DNA of 64,000 nt from Hasllibacter sp. MH4015 (lineage in GTDB: Bacteria > Pseudomonadota > Alphaproteobacteria > Rhodobacterales > Rhodobacteraceae): NCBI RefSeq assembly GCF_020177575.1, contig NZ_JAHTBK010000001.1, forward strand, positions 1,857,875-1,921,874, read 5' to 3'. This document shows, piece after piece, positions 46,590-58,886 of the stretch (positions are counted from its first letter, which is position 1; every line of letters begins with the position of its first letter). The notes beneath the pieces are model-generated. The model worked only from the letters and a program-made list of their open reading frames with translations. It searched no databases and had not been told where the DNA came from. The translations under genes were made by a program, and so were the position numbers.

Positions 46590-47507
46590 TCAGGCCACGT
46601 GAGCCAGATCGGCGGATTTCACGCCGACACCGGGCAGGCGCGCGGCCTGATCGTCGGTGCATTCCACCAGGCGCACCGCGCCCGGCGTCGCGAACAGCGC
46701 CCGCAGAAGCTGGTTCGTGACCATGTGGCCCGCGCGATATCCCGTGTAGAGGCCGAGGATCGGCGCACCGGCCAGGGCCAGGTCCCCGAGTGCATCCAGC
46801 ATCTTGTGGCGCACGGCCTCATCGGCGTGGCGAAAGCCGCCGGGGCTCAACACATCGTCGCCATCCACCACGACCGCGTTGTCATAGGTGCCGCCCAAGG
46901 CGAGGCCCGCTTCGTGCATCATTTCGACGTCGGAGCGGCGGCAGAAGGTGCGGCTGTCGCACAATTCGCGCACGAAATGTCCGTTGGCCAGCCGTTCGAC
47001 CCGGCGCTGACGGCCAATCGCGGCGTCGTCGAAGTCGATCGTGTAATCCATTTCCAGACCCGCGGCGGGGCTCAACTCTGCCCAGGCATCGCCATCTTCC
47101 ACGCGGACTGTTTCAAGGATTTCAAAGGCATGGATCGGGGCCGATTGCCGTTGGATGCCCGCGTCCACGATGCCACGCACAAAGGGTGCGGCGGAGCCAT
47201 CGAGGATCGGAAGCTCCGGCCCGTCCACTTCCACCAGGGCATTGTGGATACCGCAGCCGACAAGGGCTGCCATGATATGTTCGACGGTCGACACTTGGGT
47301 GCCGTCTTCAGCCACCAACTTGGTGCAGAGGCGGCTTTGCGGGACCAGATCGTAGCGGGCGGGGATCATCGCGGCATCGTCCAGATCCGAGCGGCGGAAC
47401 CAGATCCCGACATTGGCCGATTGTGGAAGCAGGCTGACGCGCACCGGGCGGCCCGAATGCAGGCCCACGCCTACGAAATCAACCTGTTTTCGGATCGTTG
47501 CCTGCAT
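46590..47507 (-). CDS. lpxC: UDP-3-O-acyl-N-acetylglucosamine deacetylase
   Basis: Zinc enzyme for the committed step of lipid A synthesis. 305 residues. Zinc ligands by family alignment: His76 in STVEHIMAAL, and His234 and Asp238 in VRHKMLDALGDL; the general base/acid region has HMVTNQ (His261). The ATG at 47507 gives the family start MQATIRKQ; a GTG at 47531 would add eight residues. Separated from ftsZ by a terminator, so it has its own promoter in 47508-47744. Confidence 0.97.
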   Translation of the reverse strand: MQATIRKQVDFVGVGLHSGRPVRVSLLPQSANVGIWFRRSDLDDAAMIPARYDLVPQSRLCTKLVAEDGTQVSTVEHIMAALVGCGIHNALVEVDGPELPILDGSAAPFVRGIVDAGIQRQSAPIHAFEILETVRVEDGDAWAELSPAAGLEMDYTIDFDDAAIGRQRRVERLANGHFVRELCDSRTFCRRSDVEMMHEAGLALGGTYDNAVVVDGDDVLSPGGFRHADEAVRHKMLDALGDLALAGAPILGLYTGYRAGHMVTNQLLRALFATPGAVRLVECTDDQAARLPGVGVKSADLAHVA

Positions 47508-47714
47508 CTGCTTGCCCGTATTCCTGTCCACTGTCCCGCGTCACCCATTGAGAAAGGACGATCTGCCGGGGTCCGCGCATCCCGCACCCGAACTGGGTTA
47601 AGGAAGATTTACCGCGTGATATGGGGGTACCGGGGCGGGCCGCTAGGGGCAACTCAACCTTTATGACGTGCTGCAACAATGGCTTGTGGGGTCGGCGGGA
47701 AGTTGCCGAAATGT

Positions 47715-47723
47715 TGTGGATAA
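47715..47723 (-). promoter_or_regulatory. Perfect DnaA-box match upstream of lpxC
   Basis: TTATCCACA on the minus strand, an exact match to the DnaA R-box consensus, in the ftsZ-lpxC gap about 210 bases upstream of lpxC. A single box can arise by chance; regulation by DnaA is inferred. Confidence 0.35.
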
Positions 47724-47744
47724 GCCTGTAACACGCTGGGAACG

Positions 47745-47774
47745 CAAAGAAAAAGGCCGGTCCAAGACCGGCCC
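47745..47774 (-). terminator. Rho-independent terminator of ftsZ
   Basis: Stem GGCCGGTC/GACCGGCC (8 bp, 3-base loop), followed on the minus strand by TTTTTCTTT. 25 bases past the ftsZ stop. Best-formed terminator on the minus strand here. Confidence 0.85.
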
Positions 47775-47798
47775 TTTCCGCAATATCGTGACCTGGAT

Positions 47799-49427
<1,629 letters not shown>

Positions 49428-49619
49428 GGATACTGTCCGCCTGTTTCTGTCCTGGCCCCCAATCTTGTGCGTCGGGTCGCCGTTCTGCCTCATTTATTGG
49501 GGGGCAGACTACCGACTCGTCCCCCCGGCGTCACGCAGAAAATCCCGCGGATGCGCGAAATGTGGCCACTTTGTGGCAAAAACACCGGCGATGTAGCGGG
49601 GAAACCCCAGATGAAGGGG

Positions 49620-50948
49620 TTACCAGTTGTCCTTGAACCATTTCGCGGCCCGGCGAAGGGACCGCGCAGGCAGACGGTCGGCGGGCAAATCGAAGTCCCA
49701 CCATTCGTCCTGCGGGCTGGCCGCGAACAGCGCGAGGCCCACACAGGCCGAGAATGCGGAGCCATAGGCCGTCTGCGGCAGGCCCGCGACCCGCATGGGC
49801 CGCCCAAGGCGCACCTGGTTGCCGAGAATGCGGCTCGCCAACCCGTCAAGGCCCGGAATCTGTGATCCGCCACCGGTCAGGACGATGCGCTGGGAGGGCA
49901 GATGCTCGAACCCGGCCGCGTCCAGACGTGCGCGCACTTCCTCAAGGATTTCCTCGACCCGGGGGCGCATGACCCCGATCAACTCCGCCCGGCTGACGGT
50001 GCGGCGGTCGTGGTGCCAATCGCCGGTATCGCCTTCCAGCTCGATAATCTCCCGATCATCAAGACCCGTGGCCATCAAGCCACCGAATTTCGTCTTGATC
50101 CGCTCCGCATTGTCCATGGGGATCTGCAAGCCCTGGCTGATGTCGCGTGTCACATGGGCGCCGCCCATCCGCACGGTATCGGCAAAGATCATGTGCTTCT
50201 TCATGAAGATCGACAGCGATGTGGCCCCGGCCCCCATGTCGATACAGGCCGCCCCGAGTTCCTGTTCGTCTTCGACAAGGCTCGACATGCCCGCGACATA
50301 CGGCGCACAGGCAAGGCCGGCCAGTTCCAGATCACACCGCTTAACGCAATGCAGCAGGGTCTCGATCGCGCGGCCATCGGCCGTCAGAAGGTGCATGTCC
50401 ACCGACAGGCGGTTGCCCACATGCCCCCTGGGGTCGGCAAGCCCGGTGCGATTGTCGAGCGAGAAGTTCACCGGCTGCGCGTGCAGCACCTCGCGGCCTG
50501 GCCCGATATCGGGCATGTCGCAGACCGACAGGACGCGACCGATATCGTGATCCTCCACATTGCCCGTCTGCAACTCCACATCACCTGTCAGGCCATAGGA
50601 CCGGGGCCGCGCGCCGGACAGGGACACGATGACGTGGTCGACGCGGGCATTGGCCATCTTCTGGGCGGCCTGCACGGCGGTGCGGATCGCGCGCTCGGTT
50701 TCCTGGACGGTGTCGATCTCTCCGAATTTCACACCGCGCGAGCGCGTCGTGGCGGCGCCGATCACGCGGAAGGCGGATTGACCGGCCATGCCGCCGATCC
50801 CTTCATCCTCAACCTGCGCGCCGTCGAACCGCAGCACGAGGCACGCCACCTTGAACGTGCCGATATCCAGAACCGCGATCACACCACGGCGCATCGCCTC
50901 TTGCCGCTTGGCCCGCATGGCCCTCTGAGATTGGTAAAGCAACGTCAT
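49620..50948 (-). CDS. ftsA: Cell division protein FtsA
   Basis: Actin-like membrane tether for FtsZ. 442 residues. Motifs: VIAVLDIGTFKVACLVL (phosphate 1), ACIDMGAGATSLSIF (phosphate 2) and RIVLTGGGSQIPGLDGLA (adenosine). The N-terminal 20 residues are basic. The extreme C-terminus RSLRRAAKWFKDNW is an amphipathic membrane-targeting helix. The ATG overlaps the ftsQ stop (ATGA). Confidence 0.98.
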   Translation of the reverse strand: MTLLYQSQRAMRAKRQEAMRRGVIAVLDIGTFKVACLVLRFDGAQVEDEGIGGMAGQSAFRVIGAATTRSRGVKFGEIDTVQETERAIRTAVQAAQKMANARVDHVIVSLSGARPRSYGLTGDVELQTGNVEDHDIGRVLSVCDMPDIGPGREVLHAQPVNFSLDNRTGLADPRGHVGNRLSVDMHLLTADGRAIETLLHCVKRCDLELAGLACAPYVAGMSSLVEDEQELGAACIDMGAGATSLSIFMKKHMIFADTVRMGGAHVTRDISQGLQIPMDNAERIKTKFGGLMATGLDDREIIELEGDTGDWHHDRRTVSRAELIGVMRPRVEEILEEVRARLDAAGFEHLPSQRIVLTGGGSQIPGLDGLASRILGNQVRLGRPMRVAGLPQTAYGSAFSACVGLALFAASPQDEWWDFDLPADRLPARSLRRAAKWFKDNW

Positions 50949-51865
50949 CCGCGCCGATCCCCATTCGTCCCTTCGGCTGCGATCGTTCTGATGCGCCGCA
51001 GCTCCGTCATTGCCCCATCCGTCAACCGCACGGTCAAGCGACCGGGGTTGCGCATGTCCACGATTGTCACGTCCCGCTCTAGGATCTCGCCCACGTCATG
51101 GAGCGCGAGGATCCGGTCAAGCGCCGCACGCGATCCCGCCTCGGGAAGCTGAATGCGGGTGCCGTTGGTCAATACCACGTCCCACCGCCGTTCACCCACG
51201 CGGACCAGCCCATGCACCCGGTCGCCCAGGGGCTCCGCCGCGTCGATCAGCGCCAGCGCCTCAGGCACGGCAAGGTTTGCGCCCTCGCCGCCAAGAAGCG
51301 GCAGGGGACCGGGCAGATCGCGGGTGCCGAAGCCCGCGATGAAGATACCGTCGTGATCCACGATGCTCAGCCCCTCATGGGTCAGCCAAAGGGCGGCGGG
51401 CAGGCGTTCGTCGATGCGCACCGCAAGATAGCCGCCCGATTGCACACGCAAATCGGCGGACCGGACGGAGGGCAATGCCTCCAACCGCCCGCGCAATTCG
51501 TCGAGGTCCAGATCGAAGGAGGAGATCGGCAAATCCAGCGCCAGCGCCGCGCGGACCTCTTCCGTCACCTGTTCCCCTGCCCCGTCGATGCCAAGCACGT
51601 TGACGCGGAATTCCGGACGGTTCTCGATCTCGCGCCTAATTTCGTAGGCGGCCTCGAACAGGCCGTCGATCCGGTCCTCGTCGCTGAGGTACCAGGACAC
51701 GGCAGCGAACAGGACGAAAAGCGGAATGCCGATATTGAGTGCCTTGCGGAAGATCGGTGTCAGCCACAGGCGCTGCACCCGGTAGCTGAGCCGCGACGGC
51801 GCGGGATCGGCGCGCACGGCCTGCGGCTGCGGGTTGGTCGGGCGGCGGGCGACTAGCGATCGCAT
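50945..51865 (-). CDS. ftsQ: Cell division protein FtsQ
   Basis: Single-span divisome protein linking early and late division proteins. 306 residues: basic cytoplasmic N-terminus, one membrane span at about 48-66 ([15 protein letters not shown]), POTRA domain ([10 protein letters not shown]), then the FtsQ beta domain with [11 protein letters not shown]-like [11 protein letters not shown] and [10 protein letters not shown] at 51865 with GGAGG 7 bases upstream, inside the end of ddlB (13-base overlap). Confidence 0.95.
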   Translation of the reverse strand: MRSLVARRPTNPQPQAVRADPAPSRLSYRVQRLWLTPIFRKALNIGIPLFVLFAAVSWYLSDEDRIDGLFEAAYEIRREIENRPEFRVNVLGIDGAGEQVTEEVRAALALDLPISSFDLDLDELRGRLEALPSVRSADLRVQSGGYLAVRIDERLPAALWLTHEGLSIVDHDGIFIAGFGTRDLPGPLPLLGGEGANLAVPEALALIDAAEPLGDRVHGLVRVGERRWDVVLTNGTRIQLPEAGSRAALDRILALHDVGEILERDVTIVDMRNPGRLTVRLTDGAMTELRRIRTIAAEGTNGDRRG

Positions 51866-52788
51866 GAGGCATCCTCCACAAGCCAGCGGCACAGCTTGCC
51901 GAACGGCATCCCCGTCGCTTCGGCCTGTTCGGGCGTCAGCGAAGTCGGCGTCATGCCGGGTTGGGTGTTGGTTTCCAGAATGACCAGGCCGTCCATGCCG
52001 CGCCCCTCGTCCCAGCGGAAATCGGTGCGGCTGACGCCCTTGCAGCCAAGCGCGGTATGGGCGCGCATCGCCATGTCCATGCAGGCATCGAAGATGTCCT
52101 GCGGCACGTCGGCGGGCACGACATGGCGCGATCCGCCGGGCTTGTACTTGGCGTCGTAATCATACCAGCCGTCCGTCAGGATATCGGTCACGGTCAGCGC
52201 GCCGGGATCATCCGGGCCATCGCCCAGAACCGTCGTCGTCAACTCGCGGCCCGGCGCGTAGGTCTCAACCATCACCTCGTCGGGCATGTCGTCGGACAAT
52301 TTGGGCGGGCCGTTCGCGGCCTCGTTGACCAGGTAGACACCGACCGATGAGCCTTCGTTGTTGGGCTTGACCACGTAGGGCGGCTGCATCACGTGCTCGG
52401 CGCGCACCCGGTCGCGCGGGGCCAGAACGCTTTCAACCACGGGAAGGCCCGCGCGGCGGAACACATCCTTGGATCGCGCCTTGTCCATCGCGAGTGCAGA
52501 GGCGAGCACACCGGAATGGGTGTAGGGCAGACGCATCCATTCCAGTATGCCCTGCACACAGCCGTCTTCACCCCAGCGTCCGTGGAGCGCGTTGAAGACA
52601 ACGTCGGGTTGGATGTCGGACAGGCGCGCGTACAGATCGGAGGCCGCATCGACCTCGATCACATCAAAACCTTCTCCGCGCAACGCCTCGGCGCACTCTC
52701 TGCCAGTGCTCAGTGACACCTCGCGTTCGGCCGAGGGGCCACCCATCAAGACGACAACACGGGATGGGAGGCTGCTCAACCCTGCCAC
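51853..52788 (-). CDS. ddlB: D-alanine--D-alanine ligase
   Basis: ATP-grasp ligase making D-Ala-D-Ala for peptidoglycan. 311 residues. Motifs: [47 protein letters not shown], and [14 protein letters not shown] at 52788 has GAGGA 8 bases upstream; a TTG at 52803 would add five residues with a poor signal spacing. 78 bases after murB. Confidence 0.96.
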   Translation of the reverse strand: MAGLSSLPSRVVVLMGGPSAEREVSLSTGRECAEALRGEGFDVIEVDAASDLYARLSDIQPDVVFNALHGRWGEDGCVQGILEWMRLPYTHSGVLASALAMDKARSKDVFRRAGLPVVESVLAPRDRVRAEHVMQPPYVVKPNNEGSSVGVYLVNEAANGPPKLSDDMPDEVMVETYAPGRELTTTVLGDGPDDPGALTVTDILTDGWYDYDAKYKPGGSRHVVPADVPQDIFDACMDMAMRAHTALGCKGVSRTDFRWDEGRGMDGLVILETNTQPGMTPTSLTPEQAEATGMPFGKLCRWLVEDASCDR

Positions 52789-52866
52789 CGATACTGTCCT
52801 CAACCTGTCCTGCGGATACGTGCCCGCCGGATCGATTTTGCCGGAAATTTGCCCCGGCCCTTGCTT

Positions 52867-53799
52867 TTATGGGATGCGGTCGGGCGCACCCACCCGCATG
52901 ATTTCCCACTGTAATTCTATGCCTTGGGTTTCGTACACCCTTTTTCTGACCTCTTCCCCCAATCCCTCCAAATCTGCGGCAGATGCGCCACCCTTGTTAA
53001 TGAGGAAGTTGGAATGCATTTCGGACATCTGCGCGCCGCCGCGCGTGGCCCCGCGCATGCCCGCGGCGTCGATCACCTTCCACGCCTTGAGGTCGTGGAC
53101 ATCATCCGCCCGCCCGGTGGAACTGTAGCCCGCCGGATTGCGGAAGGTGGACCCGGCGGTCAGCTCTTTCGTGGGTTGGGTCGCGTCGCGTTTGGCCAGT
53201 TGTTCCTCCATCCGCGCGTGCAGATCGTCGGGTGCGCCGGGGCGACCGTCCAAATGCGCGGCGACCACCACGCATCCGTCAGGAAGGTCCGTCTGACGGT
53301 ATCCGAAGCCGACCTGCGACGCATCGAACGTCTCGCGGATACCATCGCGGAGCACGACCTCGATCTCCACGACATAGTCGGCCATGTAACTGCCATAACA
53401 CCCGGCATTCATCCGCACCGCGCCGCCGATCGAGCCGGGGATCGTCCGCAGAAACGTCAGGTCCACGCCCGCATCCGCGGCTTTCACCGCGACATGCTTG
53501 TCCAAGGCCGCGGCCCCGGCGGAGACATGGGTGCCGTCGATGATGATCTCCCGAAATCCGCGCCCGAGCTTGATCACGACGCCGGGCAGACCCCCGTCGC
53601 GCACGATCAGGTTGGACCCGACGCCAAGCGGGAAGACCGGAATGGCGGGGTCCAGCGCGGAAAGAAACTCGGAAAGGTCCTCCACATCCGCCGGCTCGAA
53701 CAACCACTCCGCCGGGCCGCCCACACGCAGCCATGTCAGGCCGGACAGGTCGCGGTTCGCAGTCAGGCGACCGCGCGGTTTGGGCAATTCGTCGATCAC
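52867..53799 (-). CDS. murB: UDP-N-acetylenolpyruvoylglucosamine reductase
   Basis: FAD enzyme forming UDP-MurNAc. 310 residues, type II MurB. FAD segments [32 protein letters not shown] and [20 protein letters not shown]. Later: [12 protein letters not shown] with the catalytic Ser, and [11 protein letters not shown] start at 53799 overlaps the upstream stop as GTGA, so it is coupled. Confidence 0.97.
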   Translation of the reverse strand: MIDELPKPRGRLTANRDLSGLTWLRVGGPAEWLFEPADVEDLSEFLSALDPAIPVFPLGVGSNLIVRDGGLPGVVIKLGRGFREIIIDGTHVSAGAAALDKHVAVKAADAGVDLTFLRTIPGSIGGAVRMNAGCYGSYMADYVVEIEVVLRDGIRETFDASQVGFGYRQTDLPDGCVVVAAHLDGRPGAPDDLHARMEEQLAKRDATQPTKELTAGSTFRNPAGYSSTGRADDVHDLKAWKVIDAAGMRGATRGGAQMSEMHSNFLINKGGASAADLEGLGEEVRKRVYETQGIELQWEIMRVGAPDRIP

Positions 53800-54083
53800 G
53801 TCGCACCCCGCCGGGACAGGAAGACGCGCACACCGGCGCCGATCACGCTGGAGACGACGACACACATCGAGAATGGAATGAGAATTCCGTAAAGCACCAA
53901 CGGCGATTGCAAGGCCCCGCGCCCCGTGTCGGTATCAAGAAACATCGCGTACCCCATCGTCGCACCGGCGCATGCCACCCAAAGCGCGAAGATCGTCCAG
54001 GCCGGCCCCACGCGCGCCGTCACGTAGCCCGCGAGGATGCCGCCGATCGCGGCGAAGGCAACGATCACGATCAACAGGTTCAC
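53796..54083 (-). CDS. Small membrane protein, unknown function (dcw cluster)
   Basis: 95 residues with three hydrophobic segments: [38 protein letters not shown] and [22 protein letters not shown]. No recognised family. It overlaps both neighbours by 4 bases (DUF2484 stop upstream, murB GTG downstream), so it is translated with the cluster. Confidence 0.82.
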   Translation of the reverse strand: MNLLIVIVAFAAIGGILAGYVTARVGPAWTIFALWVACAGATMGYAMFLDTDTGRGALQSPLVLYGILIPFSMCVVVSSVIGAGVRVFLSRRGAT

Positions 54084-54352
54084 GGCTGGCCCTCGTTCTC
54101 ACCCGCGTCGACCGACATCGCCCGGCGCATCCTTTGGCCCGCTCGGATCAGCGGCCAACGCAGCAGCGACATACCGCCAAGCAAGATGACAATGCCCCAA
54201 AACGGCCCCGCCTGATACGTGACCCACCCCAGAAGCGGTATGCCCGTGGCAATCAGGGTCCAGGCGGCAGGGATGTGGAAGCGGCGCGGCCCCATGGCAA
54301 TAAGGCAGGCCAGAAGCGCCCAGACACAGGCAAGGATCAGCGAGCCGGGCAT
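54080..54352 (-). CDS. DUF2484 family membrane protein, copy B
   Basis: 90 residues. Starts LILACVWALLACLIAMGPRR and continues WTLIATGIPLLGWVTYQAGPFWGIVILLGGMS: three predicted spans, basic C-tail. Paralogue of the protein encoded next upstream (54352-54594), with matching LAC-W-L and GP/LP-R motifs and a GxFWxxVI segment. Start overlaps that gene's stop by one base (TGATG). Function unknown; the family recurs in the dcw cluster of Rhodobacteraceae. Confidence 0.85.
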   Translation of the reverse strand: MPGSLILACVWALLACLIAMGPRRFHIPAAWTLIATGIPLLGWVTYQAGPFWGIVILLGGMSLLRWPLIRAGQRMRRAMSVDAGENEGQP

Positions 54353-54594
54353 CAGGACGCCCTCCCCATTGCGCGGTTCCAGAAATACCTCAGCGGGTTG
54401 CGGAACATGGAGCCTATGGCGAACACGATGACGGCGATCCAGAACCAGCCATGGGAATAGCCCACGAAGATCGTCAGGGGGACTGACGCGACCAGCAACG
54501 CGATCCCCGGCGGGAATTGCATCCGGTAGGGCAGCATGGCCGTGATTGCGGACGCAAGCACCCAAAGGCAGGCGAGGGTCAGGGCAAGGCTCAT
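54352..54594 (-). CDS. DUF2484 family membrane protein, copy A
   Basis: 80 residues. [22 protein letters not shown], then [41 protein letters not shown]. Three predicted spans. The start overlaps the murC stop (ATGA). Same family as the following gene. Confidence 0.85.
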   Translation of the reverse strand: MSLALTLACLWVLASAITAMLPYRMQFPPGIALLVASVPLTIFVGYSHGWFWIAVIVFAIGSMFRNPLRYFWNRAMGRAS

Positions 54595-56018
54595 CCGCCC
54601 ACCACCTTCTTGTCGAGATCGGCTAGGCGCGCGGGCAATCCGTTGGCCCAGGCGGAAATCGTACCGGCGCCAAGGCACACGACCATATCACCCGGACGCG
54701 CCTGTTCGCGGACCAGTCGTTCCAGATCATCCTCGTCCAGCAGCGCGCGCGCGTGGCGATGACCGTGGCGGATCATACCCGCGACCAGATCGTCGCGTGA
54801 TGCGCCCTCTATCGGATCTTCTCCGGCGGCATAGACATCGCCGATGGCCACCACGTCCGCCTCGTTGAAGCAGGCGCAGAAATCTTCGAACAGGCTGGCA
54901 AGGCGCGAATAACGGTGCGGCTGATGCACGGCGATCACGCGGCCCTCGCTGGCCTGGCGCGCGGCCTTCAGCACGGCGGCGATTTCAACGGGATGGTGGC
55001 CGTAATCGTCGATGATCGTGATGCCACCCACTTCGCCCACCTTGGTGAATCGGCGGTTGACCCCCTTGAAGCCATCCAGCGCCTCCCGGATCTCCTCACC
55101 CTTCATGCCCAGATGCCGCGCCACGGCGACGGCGGCCAAGGCGTTGGAGACGTTGTGGTCCCCGGGCATCGGCAAATGGCAGCCCTCGATCACCATCTCG
55201 TCGGCGGCCAGCGCGATATCGAAATGTGCGGCCCCGCCCTTGTAATGCAGGTTGATCGCACGGACGTCAGCTTGCGCGTTGAAGCCATATGTCACCACGC
55301 GGCGATCCGTGATCCGGCCCACCAGCGCCTGGACTTCGGGGTGATCGGTGCAACAGACGGCCAGGCCGTAGAACGGAATGTTCGACACGAAATCGAGGAA
55401 GCCCTGGCGCAAATTCTCGATGCTGCCCCAATGCTCCATATGCTCCGGGTCGATATTGGTGACGATGGCGATGGTCGCGGGCAGACGGTTGAAGGTGCCG
55501 TCGCTTTCATCGGCCTCCACCACCATCCATTCGCCCTTGCCCATCCGCGCGTTGGATCCGTAGGCGTGGATGATCCCGCCATTGATGACCGTGGGGTCAA
55601 GCCCGCCATGGTCCAGCAAGGTTGCCACCATCGTGGTCGTCGTGGTCTTTCCGTGGGTCCCGCCGATGGCGACGTTGGAGCGCATGCGCATCAGCTCCGC
55701 CAGCATCTCCGCCCGGCGCACGACCGGCAGGCCCCTCAGCCGTGCCGCGTCCAGTTCCGGATTGCCCGGCTTGATGGCCGAAGAGATGACGACCACGTCT
55801 GCGCCTTCCAGATTCTCCGCCTTTTGACCGATGAAAATCCGCGCGCCAAGGGAGGCGAGCCGTTCGGTGATCTTGGAGGGCTTCAGGTCAGACCCCTGCA
55901 CCTGGTAGCCGTGATTCAACAGCACCTCGGCAATGCCGGACATGCCGATGCCGCCGATCCCGACGAAGTGGATGGGGCCCAGTTGGGTCGGCAATTTGGT
56001 GACGGCGGCGGCATTCAT
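54591..56018 (-). CDS. murC: UDP-N-acetylmuramate--L-alanine ligase
   Basis: Adds L-Ala to UDP-MurNAc. 475 residues. Motifs: [21 protein letters not shown] loop [13 protein letters not shown], and [18 protein letters not shown]. 4 bases after murG, overlaps the DUF2484 gene downstream. Confidence 0.98.
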   Translation of the reverse strand: MNAAAVTKLPTQLGPIHFVGIGGIGMSGIAEVLLNHGYQVQGSDLKPSKITERLASLGARIFIGQKAENLEGADVVVISSAIKPGNPELDAARLRGLPVVRRAEMLAELMRMRSNVAIGGTHGKTTTTTMVATLLDHGGLDPTVINGGIIHAYGSNARMGKGEWMVVEADESDGTFNRLPATIAIVTNIDPEHMEHWGSIENLRQGFLDFVSNIPFYGLAVCCTDHPEVQALVGRITDRRVVTYGFNAQADVRAINLHYKGGAAHFDIALAADEMVIEGCHLPMPGDHNVSNALAAVAVARHLGMKGEEIREALDGFKGVNRRFTKVGEVGGITIIDDYGHHPVEIAAVLKAARQASEGRVIAVHQPHRYSRLASLFEDFCACFNEADVVAIGDVYAAGEDPIEGASRDDLVAGMIRHGHRHARALLDEDDLERLVREQARPGDMVVCLGAGTISAWANGLPARLADLDKKVVGG

Positions 56019-56022
56019 GGGA

Positions 56023-57114
56023 TCATTCGGCTCCTGCTAGGGTTTCGACCAGCGCCACCAGACGCTCCGTCGCGTCGGGCACGGCGACCGACAGCATGGC
56101 TTGCGACATGCGGGTGGCGGCTTCGGGTTGGGTCAGAACGGTTTCGATACAGGTGGCAAGGCTTTGCGGAGTGAGCTGACTTTCCGGCATCATGATCGCA
56201 CCGCCCGCATCCACGGGGCCGCGCGCATTGGCCGTCTGCTCGTCCCGGACGGCCGCGGCCAACGGCACGATGATCATGGGCCGCCCGATCACGGCACCGT
56301 CGGCGACGGAGGACGCCCCGCCCCGCGCGATAACCAGCTGCGCCTCCGCCAGCTTTTCCGGCATGTCGTTGATGAAGGGCGTGACCTCAGCCCGTAGGCC
56401 CATCTCGTCGTAGGCCTGCGTCACCCGTTCCACGTCCTCCTTGCGGGCCTGTTGCGTGACGCGCAGCCGGTCGCGCAACGGCTCCGGCAACAGGGCGATG
56501 GCGGCAGGCACGTTATCCGACAGGATGCGCGCCCCTTGGGAGCCGCCGAAAACCACAAGGCTCATCGGCCAATCGCCCGGCGGCGTGTAGGTTGCGGCCG
56601 CCCGCTCAAGGATGGCGGCGCGGACCGGGTTGCCCGTGTGCTGTCCTTTCACGCCTGCCGGCAATTCCGTGGGCCACGTGCCGCAGGCCACCGCGTCGAC
56701 ACGCTTGGCGAAGGCGCGGTTTACCCGGCCCAGAACCCCGTTTTGTTCGTGCAGCATCCGCGGACGGCGCAAAATCCACGCCGCCGCCATGGCCGGGATC
56801 GTCGGGTATCCGCCGAACCCCACGACGATATCGGGCTTTTCGCGCATCATGCGCGTGGTGGCGGTGAAGACCCCGCCCAGGATGCGGAACGGCACGGCCA
56901 GTCTTGCCAGCAGGCCGCCGCGTGTGAACGTCGCGCTGCTCACCTGCCGGATCTCGACCGCGTGGGAGAACCCGCCGGTGTAGCGCGCGCCCCTTGGATC
57001 GGTCGACAGCGTCACGCGCCAGCCCTTGCGCAACATCGCCTCGCTCAGCGCCTGGGCGGGGAACATGTGCCCGCCCGTGCCGCCTGCCGCGATGATGATG
57101 TGGGGCTGCGTCAT
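56023..57114 (-). CDS. murG: UDP-GlcNAc--lipid I N-acetylglucosaminyltransferase MurG
   Basis: Makes lipid II on the inner face of the membrane. 363 residues. Glycine loops [15 protein letters not shown] and [16 protein letters not shown], plus [24 protein letters not shown]. 3 bases after ftsW. Confidence 0.98.
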   Translation of the reverse strand: MTQPHIIIAAGGTGGHMFPAQALSEAMLRKGWRVTLSTDPRGARYTGGFSHAVEIRQVSSATFTRGGLLARLAVPFRILGGVFTATTRMMREKPDIVVGFGGYPTIPAMAAAWILRRPRMLHEQNGVLGRVNRAFAKRVDAVACGTWPTELPAGVKGQHTGNPVRAAILERAAATYTPPGDWPMSLVVFGGSQGARILSDNVPAAIALLPEPLRDRLRVTQQARKEDVERVTQAYDEMGLRAEVTPFINDMPEKLAEAQLVIARGGASSVADGAVIGRPMIIVPLAAAVRDEQTANARGPVDAGGAIMMPESQLTPQSLATCIETVLTQPEAATRMSQAMLSVAVPDATERLVALVETLAGAE

Positions 57115-57117
57115 GTC

Positions 57118-58284
57118 CTACCTTTGACGGCTCAACAAATGGTCCGCGATGTCGCCCTGCGGGCGGGTGCGGGTGAACACCAAAAGCATACCGACCGCAA
57201 TCCCCGTCGCAATGAGCGAGGAGCCACCGTAGCTCACGAATGGCAACGTCATGCCCTTGGCGGGCAGAAGCCGCACGGCCACGCCCATGTTGATGAAGGC
57301 CTGCAACGCCAGAAGACTGACCAGCCCCGTCCCCGCCAACCGCGCGAACGGATCGCGCTCCTTCATCAGGCGGAAATAGCTGCGCAAGGCAATGGTCAGG
57401 TAAAGCGCGATGATCGTGGCCACCAGGACCAGCCCGTATTCCTCTGCCGCGACGGCGATGATGAAGTCGGTATGGGCGTCCGGCAGCGTCCATTTGACGG
57501 AGCCTTCGCCGAGCCCGGTGCCGAACAGCCCGCCTTCGCGGATCGCGTCGGTGGCATAGCCAAGCTGGGTGTTGGGCGCGACCTCGTCACTCAGGAACCC
57601 GTCGATACGGCGCGCGAAGTGCTCGGACCCGTTGTAGGCCAGCACCCCGCCGAACGCGACGACGGCCAGAAGGACCATCAGGATCAGCATGGGCGCACCG
57701 GCCACGAAATAGATGACCGACCACGCGAAGATCACCAGCGCCGCCTGCCCGAAATCCGGCTGCATTGCGAGGAAACCCACGATCACCAGCGTCACGAACA
57801 GCGACACCGATTTGCCCGGCGGCCCCGCCACTTCTTGGCTGGCGGCCATCATCCAGGCGGTGAAAACAACGAAGACGGGTTTGAGAAATTCCGACGGCTG
57901 CAAGGACGCGAAGCCCAGCGAATACCAACGCGTCGCCCCCTGCCCGTAATCCGTGCCGAAAAACGGCAAGAGCGCCACGGCGGCCACGGCAACGAAGAAG
58001 CCCAAGACCCCCCAGCGCCGCACCGATGTCGGCGTCATCATCGACACCAGCACCATCACGCTCAACGCGATGCCCCCGAAAAAGGCTTGCCGGATCACGT
58101 AGTGGAAGGGTTCGTGCCCATTGCGTTCCGCCAGCGGTGGGGAGGCCGCGAAACCCAGAAGGATGCCGATGGCGAACAGCGCCAGAATGCACCCCAACGT
58201 CACCCGATCGACCGAACTCCACCACCGCGGGATCACCGCGTCGCCCGAATGCACTACGACCGTGCCGTGCGCCATTTCCGTCAT
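57118..58284 (-). CDS. ftsW: Lipid II polymerase / division protein FtsW
   Basis: SEDS-family septal peptidoglycan polymerase. 388 residues, about ten membrane spans. Signatures: GATRWYSLGFASLQPSEFLKP, LPDAHTDFIIAVAAEEYG, and PAKGMTLPFVSYGGSSL. The start at 58284 has GGCAGG 7 bases upstream and gives MTEMAHG; an ATG at 58335 would add 17 basic residues without a good signal. Confidence 0.96.
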   Translation of the reverse strand: MTEMAHGTVVVHSGDAVIPRWWSSVDRVTLGCILALFAIGILLGFAASPPLAERNGHEPFHYVIRQAFFGGIALSVMVLVSMMTPTSVRRWGVLGFFVAVAAVALLPFFGTDYGQGATRWYSLGFASLQPSEFLKPVFVVFTAWMMAASQEVAGPPGKSVSLFVTLVIVGFLAMQPDFGQAALVIFAWSVIYFVAGAPMLILMVLLAVVAFGGVLAYNGSEHFARRIDGFLSDEVAPNTQLGYATDAIREGGLFGTGLGEGSVKWTLPDAHTDFIIAVAAEEYGLVLVATIIALYLTIALRSYFRLMKERDPFARLAGTGLVSLLALQAFINMGVAVRLLPAKGMTLPFVSYGGSSLIATGIAVGMLLVFTRTRPQGDIADHLLSRQR

Positions 58285-58465
58285 GAATACGCCTGCCTTG
58301 CCCGAACGACGGTTGCCCGCCGCGTCTCTGCTCATGCCCGGATTGTCCCGGGTCTATCACGCAAGGATAGCGCGAAAAAGCGCACGCGGCTAGGGAAAAG
58401 GGGCAAGCTGACCGGCCGCGACGCCCGGTTCCCCGGGCGCATTCAAGGCAGGACGCATCCCGATC

Positions 58466-58879
58466 CTAACCGCCCAGGTAGGCGTAGTAGTGGAATTGGC
58501 ATGTTCCGGGGGCACCGGGCGTGCAGGAAATCGCGTTCACCGTCTGCACGTATTGCACCACGATCGTGGCCGCGCCGTTGTAGGTATAACCTTCGATATG
58601 GTGGCGCGTGATCAGGCCCGGCGCGTCGTGAAAGACGCGCACCTCACCGTCGGGCATGACGGCTTCGAAACAGGTCCCTTGCGTGGCCCAGGTGCCAGCA
58701 TGCTCCGCGCATGGCCCGGCGCGGTCGGTCACGTGCAACACGATCTGCTCGACGGAGAGGACGGTTTCCACGTTCGGGATGCTCATCATCGGTATCTGCG
58801 CCGGGGTCGGCGGATCTTCCGCGTGGACTTGGGTGGTCAGGGCCAGCGACAGGGCAAGAAGCGAAAAGAACTTGGTCAT
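58466..58879 (-). CDS. Small exported Cys-patterned protein (paralogue 1)
   Basis: 137 residues. Signal peptide (FFSLLALSLALTTQVHA). The mature part has four Cys: GPCAEHAGTWATQGTCFEAVMPDG, then NAISCTPGAPGTCQFHYYAY at the C-terminus. The same C-x12/13-C-x4/5-PDG and [VI]N-x2-SC-x6/8-C-x3/4-Y pattern occurs in the protein at 59108-59617. Function unknown. Its ribosome-binding site AGGAG lies within a hairpin at 58887-58899. Inserted between ftsW and murD. Confidence 0.8.
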   Translation of the reverse strand: MTKFFSLLALSLALTTQVHAEDPPTPAQIPMMSIPNVETVLSVEQIVLHVTDRAGPCAEHAGTWATQGTCFEAVMPDGEVRVFHDAPGLITRHHIEGYTYNGAATIVVQYVQTVNAISCTPGAPGTCQFHYYAYLGG

Positions 58880-58886
58880 CTGTGGT

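Noticed and set aside
47700-47730. Replication origin suggested by a DnaA box and slightly AT-richer gap
   Set aside because: Only one box and no dnaA, parAB, gidA or AT-rich unwinding region nearby.
56452-58611. 719-codon open frame antisense to ftsW and murG
   Set aside because: Arg/His/Pro-rich shadow of a GC-rich coding strand; no family resemblance, and the opposite strand carries certain genes.
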